Shown: piece after piece, positions 36,087 to 45,986 of the stretch
Numbering within the stretch: position 1 is the stretch's first letter
How the letters are laid out: each line of letters opens with the position of its first letter
DNA from: an uncultured Alphaproteobacteria bacterium
GTDB taxonomy: Bacteria > Pseudomonadota > Alphaproteobacteria > Micropepsales > Micropepsaceae
DNA: 64,000 nt
NCBI GenBank assembly: GCA_902826695.1
Contig: CADEFU010000002.1
Coordinates: 1-64,000, forward strand
Direction of reading: 5' to 3'
Position numbers and translations under genes: made by a program
Notes under the pieces: model-generated
Seen by the model: only the letters and a program-made list of their open reading frames with translations
Told to the model about the DNA's origin: nothing
Database searches by the model: none

Positions 36087-36809
36087 ATGTCACGGGTGGC
36101 AATCGTTACGGGTGGGACGCGCGGCATCGGCGAGGCGATCTCGGTCGGGTTGAAGAAGGCGGGCTACAAGGTCGCCGCGAACTATGCGGGCAACGATGAG
36201 CGCGCGCAGGCGTTTTCGCAGAAGACGGGCATTTCCGTTTTCAAGTGGGACGTTGCGAACTTCGAGGCGTGCCAGAAAGGCGTCGCGGAGGTTGTCGCGA
36301 AACTTGGGCCGGTGGACATCGTCGTGAACAATGCCGGCATCACGCGGGACTCGACGCTGAAGAAGCAGTCGCGCGCGCAGTGGGACGAGGTGCTCGACAC
36401 CAATCTCGGCGGTTGCTTCAACATGTGCAAAGCGGTGTGGGACGGAATGCTCGATCGCAGCTTCGGGCGCATCGTCAACATCGGTTCCATCAACGGGCAG
36501 GCAGGGCAGTACGGCCAGGTGAACTACGCGGCGGCGAAGTCGGGCATTCACGGGTTCACGAAGGCGCTTGCGCAAGAGGGTGCGCCAAAGGGCATTACCG
36601 TGAATGCGATCGCGCCAGGCTACATCGACACGGACATGGTCGCGGCCGTGCCGCCAAACGTGCTTGAGAAGATCGTGGCGAAAATTCCGGTCGGCCGTCT
36701 CGGCAAGGCGGAAGAGATCGCGCGCGGCGTGCTGTTCCTGGTGGCCGATGATGCCGGGTTCGTGACCGGATCGACGATGTCGATCAACGGCGGGCAGCAT
36801 ATGTACTGA
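36087..36809 (+). CDS. phaB: Acetoacetyl-CoA reductase
   Basis: 240 residues, short-chain dehydrogenase. The cofactor motif is TGGTRGIGEAI at the start, with NNAG near 85, catalytic Ser in NIGSINGQAGQ, and Tyr-Lys in NYAAAKSG. It reduces acetoacetyl-CoA with NADPH to (R)-3-hydroxybutyryl-CoA, the PHB monomer. The pattern HGFTKALAQEGAPKGITVN and the end GGQHMY are typical of PhaB. GGGAGGA precedes the ATG. A strong terminator follows, ending the operon; the polymerase phaC must lie elsewhere. Confidence 0.95.
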   Translation: MSRVAIVTGGTRGIGEAISVGLKKAGYKVAANYAGNDERAQAFSQKTGISVFKWDVANFEACQKGVAEVVAKLGPVDIVVNNAGITRDSTLKKQSRAQWDEVLDTNLGGCFNMCKAVWDGMLDRSFGRIVNIGSINGQAGQYGQVNYAAAKSGIHGFTKALAQEGAPKGITVNAIAPGYIDTDMVAAVPPNVLEKIVAKIPVGRLGKAEEIARGVLFLVADDAGFVTGSTMSINGGQHMY

Positions 36810-36815
36810 ACGACA

Positions 36816-36843
36816 AAGGCGGGCCGTAGTGCCCGCCTTTTTT
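36816..36843 (+). terminator. Rho-independent terminator after phaB
   Basis: AAAGGCGGGC / GCCCGCCTTT form a perfect stem with a six-base loop (CGTAGT), running into a T5 tract. It separates phaA-phaB from the ArsR pair. Confidence 0.93.
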
Positions 36844-36854
36844 CGAGCTCTCTG

Positions 36855-36905
36855 GTAAGTGTTGACTTACGTTTTTCGGTGGCTTATTAGTAAGCTATGG
36901 CTTAC
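36855..36905. promoter_or_regulatory. ArsR operator array reaching over the start codon
   Basis: Alternating arms: GTAAGT-gttg-ACTTAC (36855-36870), GCTTA-ttag-TAAGC (36882-36895), and GTAAGC-tatg-GCTTAC (36890-36905). Each is a perfect inverted repeat with a four-base spacer, and the last encloses the ATG of the ArsR gene. The TTAC/GTAA half-sites are consistent with repeated binding of the ArsR dimer, which would block both promoter and start. Confidence 0.75.
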
Positions 36906-37235
36906 GGAAACGCGTTTGTTGCATTGGCCGATCCTACGCGCCGCACGGTGTTCGAGAGGTTGCGGCATGGGCCGAGGGCGGTCGGCGATGTCGCCGAGGG
37001 GCTGGCGGTGTCACGGCCGGCGGTGTCGCAGCATCTGAAGGTGTTGAAGGATGCGCGGCTCGTCACTGTTTATCGCGATGGGCGGCATCAGTTCTATGCG
37101 ATCGACACGAACGGGCTCAGTGCAATACGCGACTATCTCGACAGTTTCTGGGGCGAGGCGCTGCAAGCGTTCAAGACGTATGCGGAGAAGGATCAGCCGA
37201 AGCGGAATGCTCGGCGCAAGAGGGCGAGACGATGA
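36897..37235 (+). CDS. ArsR-family transcriptional regulator
   Basis: 112 residues, winged HTH: ALADPTRRTVFERLRHGPRAV, AEGLAVSRPAVSQHLKVLK and the wing LVTVYRDGRHQFYAID. No metal-binding cysteines, so it belongs to the SRPBCC-linked, non-metal ArsR group. The C-terminus is basic (KRNARRKRARR). The start ATG is inside the last inverted repeat of the upstream operator array. The stop overlaps the next ATG by 4 nt, giving the common ArsR-SRPBCC pair. It probably represses its own operon. Confidence 0.92.
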   Translation: MAYGNAFVALADPTRRTVFERLRHGPRAVGDVAEGLAVSRPAVSQHLKVLKDARLVTVYRDGRHQFYAIDTNGLSAIRDYLDSFWGEALQAFKTYAEKDQPKRNARRKRARR

Positions 37236-37708
37236 ACACGCAACTCAAACTACCACCCGTCGTGAAGTCAATTGTTGTGGCGCGGAGCGCGGAAGACGCG
37301 TTTCAGCTTTATACGCGAGATATCGGGAAGTGGTGGCCGACCGGGACGCACTCGCTTGGTCAAGCGCAAGTCGCCGACGTCCAGATGGAGCCGCGTGCGG
37401 GCGGGCGCATCTTTGAGCGATGGAGAGACGGGACAGAGAAGCTGTGGGGCACCATCTCGGTGTGGGAGAAGGCGCAGCGCCTCGTTCATTCGTGGCATGT
37501 GTCCACGGATCCCGATCATGCTTCAGAGGTCGAGGTACGCTTTGCGCCGCTCGGGCCCAATCGTACGCGCGTCACGCTTGAGCATCGGCATTGGGAGCGG
37601 ATGGCGGGCGAGAAGGCGCAGTCGACACGCGACAGCTACGACAGCGGTTGGAATGGCGTCTTCGTCGAGCAGTTCGGCAGCTTCGCGGGTAAAGTCGCGG
37701 ACGTGTGA
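37232..37708 (+). CDS. SRPBCC (AHSA1-like) domain protein
   Basis: 158 residues, one START/Bet v1-type ligand-binding fold: SIVVARSAEDAFQLYTRDIG near the start, MEPRAGGRIFERW near 52, and GWNGVFVEQFGSFAG at the end. Named after the activator of Hsp90 ATPase, but bacterial copies such as this are better seen as small-molecule binding proteins. It overlaps the ArsR gene by 4 nt and is its likely regulated partner. Its ligand is unknown. Confidence 0.88.
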   Translation: MNTQLKLPPVVKSIVVARSAEDAFQLYTRDIGKWWPTGTHSLGQAQVADVQMEPRAGGRIFERWRDGTEKLWGTISVWEKAQRLVHSWHVSTDPDHASEVEVRFAPLGPNRTRVTLEHRHWERMAGEKAQSTRDSYDSGWNGVFVEQFGSFAGKVADV

Positions 37709-37836
37709 TCGGAGCGAAGGCGTTCATCTTCGGGACATCAAGCGTGTTTCCAAGGCACGCGCGGTGGCAAGAATGCCTCACTTGGCCGATGAACAATTCA
37801 CGGGCGGGAATCGGGCTTAGACGTTCCGTAACCTGT

Positions 37837-37865
37837 GATTAACGCAAGGAGCAGTTGCGTTAATC
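37837..37865. repeat. Perfect 11-bp inverted repeat, candidate operator or hairpin
   Basis: GATTAACGCAA (37837-37847) and TTGCGTTAATC (37855-37865) are exact reverse complements with a seven-base spacer. It is in the 274-bp gap between the SRPBCC gene and the DUF4908 gene, about 118 bp before the latter. No T-run follows, so a terminator is unlikely; a regulator binding site fits better. The rest of the gap shows no gene. Confidence 0.6.
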
Positions 37866-37982
37866 GAACCACATTGTTGCCACGATCACAGGCAATACCA
37901 ACTCTCAGGACACATGCGGGGAGAGGCTCAGCGGGCGGCCATGCCTGGCCGGGCCGTTCCCTCAGCGTTCGTGGAGTGAGGT

Positions 37983-38711
37983 GTGCAGTTCGTTGCGCGT
38001 ATTTTGATTGTCGTTGCGGCCCTGCTGACCAGCGCTGGGGCGGTGATCACGCGCGCGTACGAGCGAGAGCCGCCGCGGGTTGCGCACTACGTGTCGGAGT
38101 TCGCGCGGATCGGTTTCATTCTCGACCGGTCGGGTGAATTGCCGAAGCTCAAGTTCGACGGGTCGGAAGAGATTTTGGTTTTGCGTTGGCAGCCGGCAGC
38201 TGGCGGCGATCGCTTGCTGTTGCGCGACGACGGCGAGGTTGTGCTGCGAATCTCCGGCTTGGGCGGCATGACCTTGTTCACACCGGCATTGCGCGGCGGT
38301 ACGCCGGTTGCACCCGATCGGCCGGCGCCGCCGCTGCTACCGCCACCGCCGTCGATAGCGCTCGTGCGCGACATCGCGGGCCGGATCATGATGCAGCTGC
38401 GCGCGGAGACCGGCAAAGAGATTCTCCTTGAGGCGGATTGGACCTCAGTCGGCGGCGATCCGAGCGCGCGCGGAATTTTGTTCGACGCCATCCGCAACGC
38501 CGGCACGGCACTGTTCGATGTTGCACGGTCGGGGCCGGGCCGTGCGGCCGTATCCAACTATCTGAAGCGCGTTCGGTTCGTGCAGTCGCGGGCCCCTGGC
38601 ATCTTCTTTCAGGGCGACATGCTGGTCGTGAACTTCAGCGTGGAGCAGGGGCTTGCGGGGCGGCCGTCGTCGTACGCAATTCTGCGGCAGCTCCGGCAGA
38701 TCTTCCGCTAG
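37983..38711 (+). CDS. Exported DUF4908-like protein
   Basis: 242 residues from GTG 37983. A signal peptide or membrane anchor (VARILIVVAALLTSAGAVI) is followed by EPPRVAHYVSEFARIGFILD, a DUF4908-like start, a Pro-rich linker (PDRPAPPLLPPPPS), and a C-terminal region ending SYAILRQLRQIFR. DUF4908 proteins occur in Alphaproteobacteria and have no known function. The 3' end overlaps the convergent cupin gene by 4 nt. Confidence 0.75.
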   Translation: MQFVARILIVVAALLTSAGAVITRAYEREPPRVAHYVSEFARIGFILDRSGELPKLKFDGSEEILVLRWQPAAGGDRLLLRDDGEVVLRISGLGGMTLFTPALRGGTPVAPDRPAPPLLPPPPSIALVRDIAGRIMMQLRAETGKEILLEADWTSVGGDPSARGILFDAIRNAGTALFDVARSGPGRAAVSNYLKRVRFVQSRAPGIFFQGDMLVVNFSVEQGLAGRPSSYAILRQLRQIFR

Positions 38712-39118
38712 TACGGCCGCCAGCCGGGTGGCGCCATCTCGAATCCATCGAACGTGAATGCCGGCGCGACAGTGCAGCCGACAAGCGCGTAATGGCCGAG
38801 CGGCTTGGCGCTCTGCCAGGCCCCCCTAGGGACGACGACTTGCGGGCGCTCACCTTGCGCGAGGTTGGAGCCGAGCCTGTGCGAGATCGTTCGGCCGTCG
38901 GCTGCGATGGAGAGTTCGAGCGCGTCGCCGGCATACCAATGCCAGACTTCGGCGGCATCGACGCGGTGCCAATGGGACTGTTCGCCCTTCGCGAGCAGAT
39001 AGTAGATGGCGGTCGAAGCCCCGCGGGGCGAACCCTCGTCGCGGAACGTCTCGCGGAAGTGTCCGCCTTCGGGGTGTGGCTTCAGATCGAGCAGGCGGAC
39101 GATATCGTCCGGTGTCAT
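38708..39118 (-). CDS. DUF985/cupin_5 family protein
   Basis: 136 residues: DIVRLLDLKPHPEGGHFRET at the start, SAIYYLL-like TAIYYLLAKGEQSHWHRV near 36, and WHWYAGDALEL. The histidines of HWHRVD and the WHWYAGD motif fit a cupin metal/ligand pocket. The role is unknown; distant relatives bind sugars or nucleotides. Its ATG overlaps the gloB stop by 4 nt, so it is translated with gloB. A longer upstream frame runs through gloB and was rejected. Confidence 0.87.
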   Translation of the reverse strand: MTPDDIVRLLDLKPHPEGGHFRETFRDEGSPRGASTAIYYLLAKGEQSHWHRVDAAEVWHWYAGDALELSIAADGRTISHRLGSNLAQGERPQVVVPRGAWQSAKPLGHYALVGCTVAPAFTFDGFEMAPPGWRPY

Positions 39119-39882
39119 TTGAATACGTCTTTGCGACGGCGGGTTTCTGCGAAGACTTCGACGACGTCCGCCGTCTCGAGGGCGAGGGATTTGCGCAGTT
39201 CGGGACTTGCGGGCCTCAGGAACGGGTTTGTTTCGCGTTCGAGGCCAATCGTCGAGGGGATCGTTGGCTTGTTCTCGGCTCGCAGGCGTTCCACGTCGGC
39301 CATGCGGCTCTTCAGTGCTTGGTTGCCCGGTTCGAGCGAGACGGCGAACTTGCCGTTTGAAAGCGTGTATTCGTGGCCGCAATAGACGCGCGTATCGGCG
39401 GGGAGCGCCGCGAGCTTCGAAAGGCTTGACCACATTTGGGCAGGGGTGCCTTCGAACAGGCGGCCACAGCCCATGGCGAACATTGTGTCGCCGGTGAAGA
39501 CGGCTTTGTCGGCTTCGAACCAGAAGGCGATGTGGCCTTTGGTGTGGGCGGGGATGTCGAAGATTTTGGCTTTCGCGCTTCCGAGCGACCAGGTGTTGCC
39601 TTCGCCGACTTCTTCGTCGATGCCGGGGATGCGTTCGCGGTCGGCGCGCGGGCCCACGACTTTGGCGCCGGTCGTTTCCTTCAGTTCCAGGTTGCCGCCG
39701 GTGTGATCGAAATGGTGGTGCGTGTTCAGGATGTGCGTGAGCGCGAGGCCGTGCGCTTTGAGTGCTGCGAGCACGGGCGCCGCTTCCGACGGGTCGACGA
39801 CGGCGACTTTGTTCGTGGCGGTGTCGTGCACGAGGTAGGCGTAGTTGTCGGAGAGGCAGGGGACGAGGTGGATGTTCAACAT
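39115..39882 (-). CDS. gloB: Hydroxyacylglutathione hydrolase (glyoxalase II)
   Basis: 255 residues, metallo-beta-lactamase fold with the binuclear site THHHFDHTGG near 55 and CGHEYTLSN near 167. It hydrolyses S-lactoylglutathione to lactate and glutathione, finishing methylglyoxal detoxification. The middle gene of a minus-strand operon: the maeB stop is two bases before its ATG, and the cupin gene overlaps its stop. Length is normal. Confidence 0.94.
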   Translation of the reverse strand: MLNIHLVPCLSDNYAYLVHDTATNKVAVVDPSEAAPVLAALKAHGLALTHILNTHHHFDHTGGNLELKETTGAKVVGPRADRERIPGIDEEVGEGNTWSLGSAKAKIFDIPAHTKGHIAFWFEADKAVFTGDTMFAMGCGRLFEGTPAQMWSSLSKLAALPADTRVYCGHEYTLSNGKFAVSLEPGNQALKSRMADVERLRAENKPTIPSTIGLERETNPFLRPASPELRKSLALETADVVEVFAETRRRKDVFK

Positions 39883-39884
39883 GG

Positions 39885-42146
<2,262 letters not shown>

Positions 42147-42251
42147 GGACCTGCCGTGGTGTTCGCGCGGGACGAGGCTGCCTCGCGTGGGATCGTTTCC
42201 TGTAAGGGTTGAATACAGGCCGTCCGCAGGGCGGCACAAGGGGGCTCACCC

Positions 42252-44948
42252 GTGACCGTTCATGCAGCACAACCGGTTGAGCGGGAGGAAGAGCGCGCGA
42301 CGCCTATGATGGCGCAGTTTCTCGCGATCAAGCGGGAGCACGCCGATTATCTGCTGTTCTATCGGATGGGCGACTTTTACGAGCTGTTCTTCGACGACGC
42401 GGTGAAGGCGTCGGCGGCGCTCGATATCGCTCTCACAAAGCGCGGCAAGCACAACGACGCCGACATTCCGATGTGCGGGGTGCCGGTGCATTCGGCGGAG
42501 AACTATCTGCTGACCTTGATCCGTAAGGGGTTCAAGGTTGCCGTTTGCGAGCAAACGGAAGACCCGGCGGAGGCGAAGAAGCGCGGGTCGAAGTCGGTGG
42601 TCGCACGCGAGGTTGTGCGCGTGGTGACGCCTGGGACGCTCACCGAAGACCAACTGCTGACGGCTCGGCGGCACAACTACCTCGCCGCATTGGCGCGGGT
42701 GGGTGGAGCTTATGCGCTGGCGTGGGCGGATATTTCCGACGGGTCGTTTCATGTAACGGCGATCGACGCGCCGTTGCTGCTGCAGACCTTGGCGCGAATA
42801 GAGCCGGCGGAGCTGCTCGTGCCGGATGCGCTGGCCAGCGAGGAGCAGATTGCGCCGCTGGTGCGCGAGATGGGCGCGCGGGCGACGTTGTTGCCGGCAC
42901 TCAAGTTCGACTCGGCCGTGGGCGAGCGGCTTTTGAAGTCGCAGTTGAACGTCGCGGCGCTCGATGCGTTCGGGAGTTTTTCGCGGGCGGAGATTGCGGC
43001 GGCGGGGGCGCTGCTCGGCTATCTCGAATTGACGCAGAAGGGCAAGTTGCCGGCGCTTTCCCCGCCACGCCAGCAGCCGCAGACGCATGTCATGGCGATG
43101 GATGCCGCGACGCGGCGAAATCTCGAGTTGGTGCAGACGCTTGGCGGCGAGGTGCAGGGAAGCTTGCTCGCGGTGATCGACCGAACGCTGACGGCGGCGG
43201 GCGGGCGCGAGCTGTCGGAGCGGATCTTAGCGCCGCTCACGGATGTCGGCGCGATCGAGGCACGGCTCGATGGTGTCGACTACTTCGCGCGCAACGCAGC
43301 GGCGCGCGATACGACCCGCGGTGTGCTCCGCCGGATGCCCGATATGGCGCGGGCGTTGTCGCGGATCAGCGTCGATCGCGGAGGTCCGCGCGATATTGGT
43401 ACTATTCGCGATGCGTTGGGCCTTGCTGCCGTGTTGGCTGAAGCGGTGGCGCGGAAAGACGGCGCGCTGTCAGCGCTGCCGCAATCGTTGACGCGCGAGT
43501 TGAAGCGGCTTGAGGAGGCGGGGGCTGCGGTAAATGCGCTTGCTGCCAAGCTTGGCCGTGTGCTTGGGCTAGACCTCCCGCTTTTCGCGCGCGATGGCGG
43601 GTTTGTCGCGGCGGGGGCGCATCAGCGTCTCGATGAGGCACGGGCGCTGCGTGACGATGCAAGGCGGGTCATTGTTGAGCTTGAAGGGCGGCTCAAGGAA
43701 GAGACCGGGATTTCTTCGCTCAAGGTCCGCCACAATGGCGTGCTTGGCTATCACATTGAAATCACCGCGGCGAACGCGGAGAAGCTGAAGACAACAGAGG
43801 CTGGCCGCGCGTTCATTCATCGGCAAACGACGGCGCAGGCGCAGCGGCATACGAATGCGGCGCTCTCTGAGTTGGCCTCCAAGATTGCCGATGCGGCAGG
43901 TGAGGCCCTTGCGATCGAGTTGCAGCTTTTCGATCAGCTTGTCGAAGACGTGAAGGCTTCCAGTGGGGCGCTCAGCGAAATCGCCACCGTCGTGGCGCGG
44001 CTTGATGTGCTCGCCGGGTTGGCGGAGCTTGCGGTCGAGGCGGACTTTGTGCGGCCGACGATTGTGCCGGGGCTTGCGTTCAAAATTTCGCGCGGGCGCC
44101 ATCCGGTCGTCGAGGCGGCGCTCAAGCGCGAGGCGCAAGGGTTTGTCGCGAATGACTGCGATTTGTCGGCGAACGGGGCGGGTCGGCTATGGCTGGTCAC
44201 CGGGCCGAACATGGCAGGTAAGTCGACGTTTCTGAGGCAAAACGCGCTGATTGCAATCTTGGCGCAGGCGGGTTCGTTCGTGCCGGCCGCTAGTGCGGAA
44301 ATCGGCGTGGTCGATCGCCTGTTTAGCCGGGTCGGGGCGGCGGACGATCTCGCGCGTGGTCGGTCGACGTTTATGGTCGAGATGGTGGAGACGGCAACGA
44401 TCTTGAACCAGGCGACGGAGCGGTCGCTCGTTATTCTCGACGAGATTGGACGGGGGACGGCGACGTTCGACGGTCTATCGATCGCATGGGCGACGGTTGA
44501 GCGGCTGAACACCGTCAATCGTTCGCGTTCGTTGTTTGCGACGCATTATCACGAACTCACGGGCCTCTCGCAGCGGCTTGAGGGTGTTGCCAACGTAACC
44601 GTGCGGGTCAAGGAATGGCAGGGTGGGATCGTGTTCCTGCACGAGGTCGTGCCAGGCGCTGCCGACCGGTCGTACGGTATTCAGGTTGCCAGACTTGCAG
44701 GGCTGCCCGCCGACGTGCTGAAGCGGGCTCAAGAGGTGCTGCACGCGCTGGAGCGCGGCGACAGCGGGCGGCGGGCGAAGACAATGGTAGACGAGCTGCC
44801 GTTGTTCGCGGCCGCGGCGCCAGCGGCGCAAGCGCTACCGCAGACTTCGGAAGTCGAGGCGCGCCTCAAAAACGTCAACGTTGACGAGCTTAGCCCGCGC
44901 GCGGCGTTACAGCTGCTGTACGATCTCAAATCGCTCACCAAGGAGTAA
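42252..44948 (+). CDS. mutS: DNA mismatch repair protein MutS
   Basis: 898 residues, full length. Mismatch-recognition motif GDFYELFFDDA (Phe-x-Glu) near residue 39, connector and lever domains, then the ATPase: GPNMAGKSTFLRQNA (Walker A) near 653, DEIGRGTATFDGLS (Walker B/signature), and the FATHYHEL helix. It binds mismatches and starts repair with MutL. The start is GTG 42252. In many Alphaproteobacteria mutS is close to glnD; here two genes lie between them. Confidence 0.97.
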   Translation: MTVHAAQPVEREEERATPMMAQFLAIKREHADYLLFYRMGDFYELFFDDAVKASAALDIALTKRGKHNDADIPMCGVPVHSAENYLLTLIRKGFKVAVCEQTEDPAEAKKRGSKSVVAREVVRVVTPGTLTEDQLLTARRHNYLAALARVGGAYALAWADISDGSFHVTAIDAPLLLQTLARIEPAELLVPDALASEEQIAPLVREMGARATLLPALKFDSAVGERLLKSQLNVAALDAFGSFSRAEIAAAGALLGYLELTQKGKLPALSPPRQQPQTHVMAMDAATRRNLELVQTLGGEVQGSLLAVIDRTLTAAGGRELSERILAPLTDVGAIEARLDGVDYFARNAAARDTTRGVLRRMPDMARALSRISVDRGGPRDIGTIRDALGLAAVLAEAVARKDGALSALPQSLTRELKRLEEAGAAVNALAAKLGRVLGLDLPLFARDGGFVAAGAHQRLDEARALRDDARRVIVELEGRLKEETGISSLKVRHNGVLGYHIEITAANAEKLKTTEAGRAFIHRQTTAQAQRHTNAALSELASKIADAAGEALAIELQLFDQLVEDVKASSGALSEIATVVARLDVLAGLAELAVEADFVRPTIVPGLAFKISRGRHPVVEAALKREAQGFVANDCDLSANGAGRLWLVTGPNMAGKSTFLRQNALIAILAQAGSFVPAASAEIGVVDRLFSRVGAADDLARGRSTFMVEMVETATILNQATERSLVILDEIGRGTATFDGLSIAWATVERLNTVNRSRSLFATHYHELTGLSQRLEGVANVTVRVKEWQGGIVFLHEVVPGAADRSYGIQVARLAGLPADVLKRAQEVLHALERGDSGRRAKTMVDELPLFAAAAPAAQALPQTSEVEARLKNVNVDELSPRAALQLLYDLKSLTKE

Positions 44949-44954
44949 GACCAA

Positions 44955-45473
44955 GTGGACAGTGGGTTTCAGATATCCGATTGGGTTGGCGTGATTTCTG
45001 CGGGTGTGTCGGTTTTGGCGGTGATTTTGAACATCGCGCTGACGTCGCGGCAGACGCGTGTCAGCGTGGAGAACTTCAAGTTCAACAACGACACACAGGT
45101 TATGAGCTGGGCGAACCGCGTCGTCATTGCGATGGCGGAGGCCTATCACTTGAACCCGAAAACGGATCTGCACGCGCTGGCGACGACTTTGTCGGCGCTG
45201 ATCGACGAGGGCAGGTGGTTCTTTCCAAATGTGGGCAAGAAGGAAACGGATCACCAAAAGCACGGTGCCTATCAAGGCACGCGTCAGGCTGTGCTCGATT
45301 CAATCGTTGCGGTTTATGATGCGGTCATCGCGATGCCAGGGGCCAACGATCAGGCGCGGCAAGAGTTGATGTCCCATATTCACGCGGCTCGCCGGGCGTT
45401 TGTGTCGGAGATCCAGCAGGCGGTCGATCCCCGGCGGCGCGCTTGGGTAATGGATCGGTTCAAGAAGTTCTGA
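44955..45473 (+). CDS. Hypothetical membrane-anchored protein
   Basis: 172 residues from a GTG six bases after the mutS stop. One N-terminal membrane helix (WVGVISAGVSVLAVILNIAL, residues 10-29) is followed by a mostly helical soluble part with GRWFFPNVGKKETD and AIMPGANDQ-like segments, ending in a basic DPRRRAWVMDRFKKF. I do not recognise a family. It is co-directional with mutS and the GFA gene at very short spacing. Confidence 0.7.
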   Translation: MDSGFQISDWVGVISAGVSVLAVILNIALTSRQTRVSVENFKFNNDTQVMSWANRVVIAMAEAYHLNPKTDLHALATTLSALIDEGRWFFPNVGKKETDHQKHGAYQGTRQAVLDSIVAVYDAVIAMPGANDQARQELMSHIHAARRAFVSEIQQAVDPRRRAWVMDRFKKF

Positions 45474-45476
45474 GCT

Positions 45477-45962
45477 GTGGCGGCGAAAGCGAAATTTCCG
45501 GTGGAGGGCGGTTGTACGTGCCGCTTTGTGCGGTTTCGGATGACGACGAAGCCATTGTTCGTGCATTGCTGCCACTGCACGTGGTGCCAGCGCGAAACAG
45601 GGTCGGCGTTTGTGCTGAACGCGATGATCGAGATGGATCGTGTCCAGCTCTTGAGCGGTACGCCGGAGATGATTGTGACGCCGTCGGCGAGCGGCAAGGG
45701 GCAGAAGATCATGCGCTGCCCGAAGTGTTGGGTGGCACTCTGGAGCCATTATTCCGGTGCGGGGCTGAAGTTCGCCTTCGTGCGGGCGGGGACGCTGGAT
45801 CACCCGGAGCGATGTCCGCCCGATATTCACATTTTCACCACGACTAAACAGCCGTGGGTCACGCTCTCGGGCGACGTGCCGATACGGAAGGGTTACTATG
45901 AGCGCGAGAAGTTTTGGCCCGAGGCCAGCCTGAAGCGGCGCCAAGCGCTGATGAAGCAGTGA
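45477..45962 (+). CDS. GFA-domain (CENP-V/glutathione-dependent formaldehyde-activating) protein
   Basis: 161 residues with the zinc-binding cysteines of the GFA fold: GGCTCRFVRF at about 12, CCHCTWCQRETGSAF near 31, and MRCPKCWVALWS near 80. Often named S-(hydroxymethyl)glutathione synthase-like, but most members have no proven activity. GTG 45477 starts three bases after the previous stop. It is an insert between mutS and glnD together with the preceding gene. Confidence 0.9.
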   Translation: MAAKAKFPVEGGCTCRFVRFRMTTKPLFVHCCHCTWCQRETGSAFVLNAMIEMDRVQLLSGTPEMIVTPSASGKGQKIMRCPKCWVALWSHYSGAGLKFAFVRAGTLDHPERCPPDIHIFTTTKQPWVTLSGDVPIRKGYYEREKFWPEASLKRRQALMKQ

Positions 45963-45986
45963 CGGCCGTGGCGCTCTACCGCTAGA

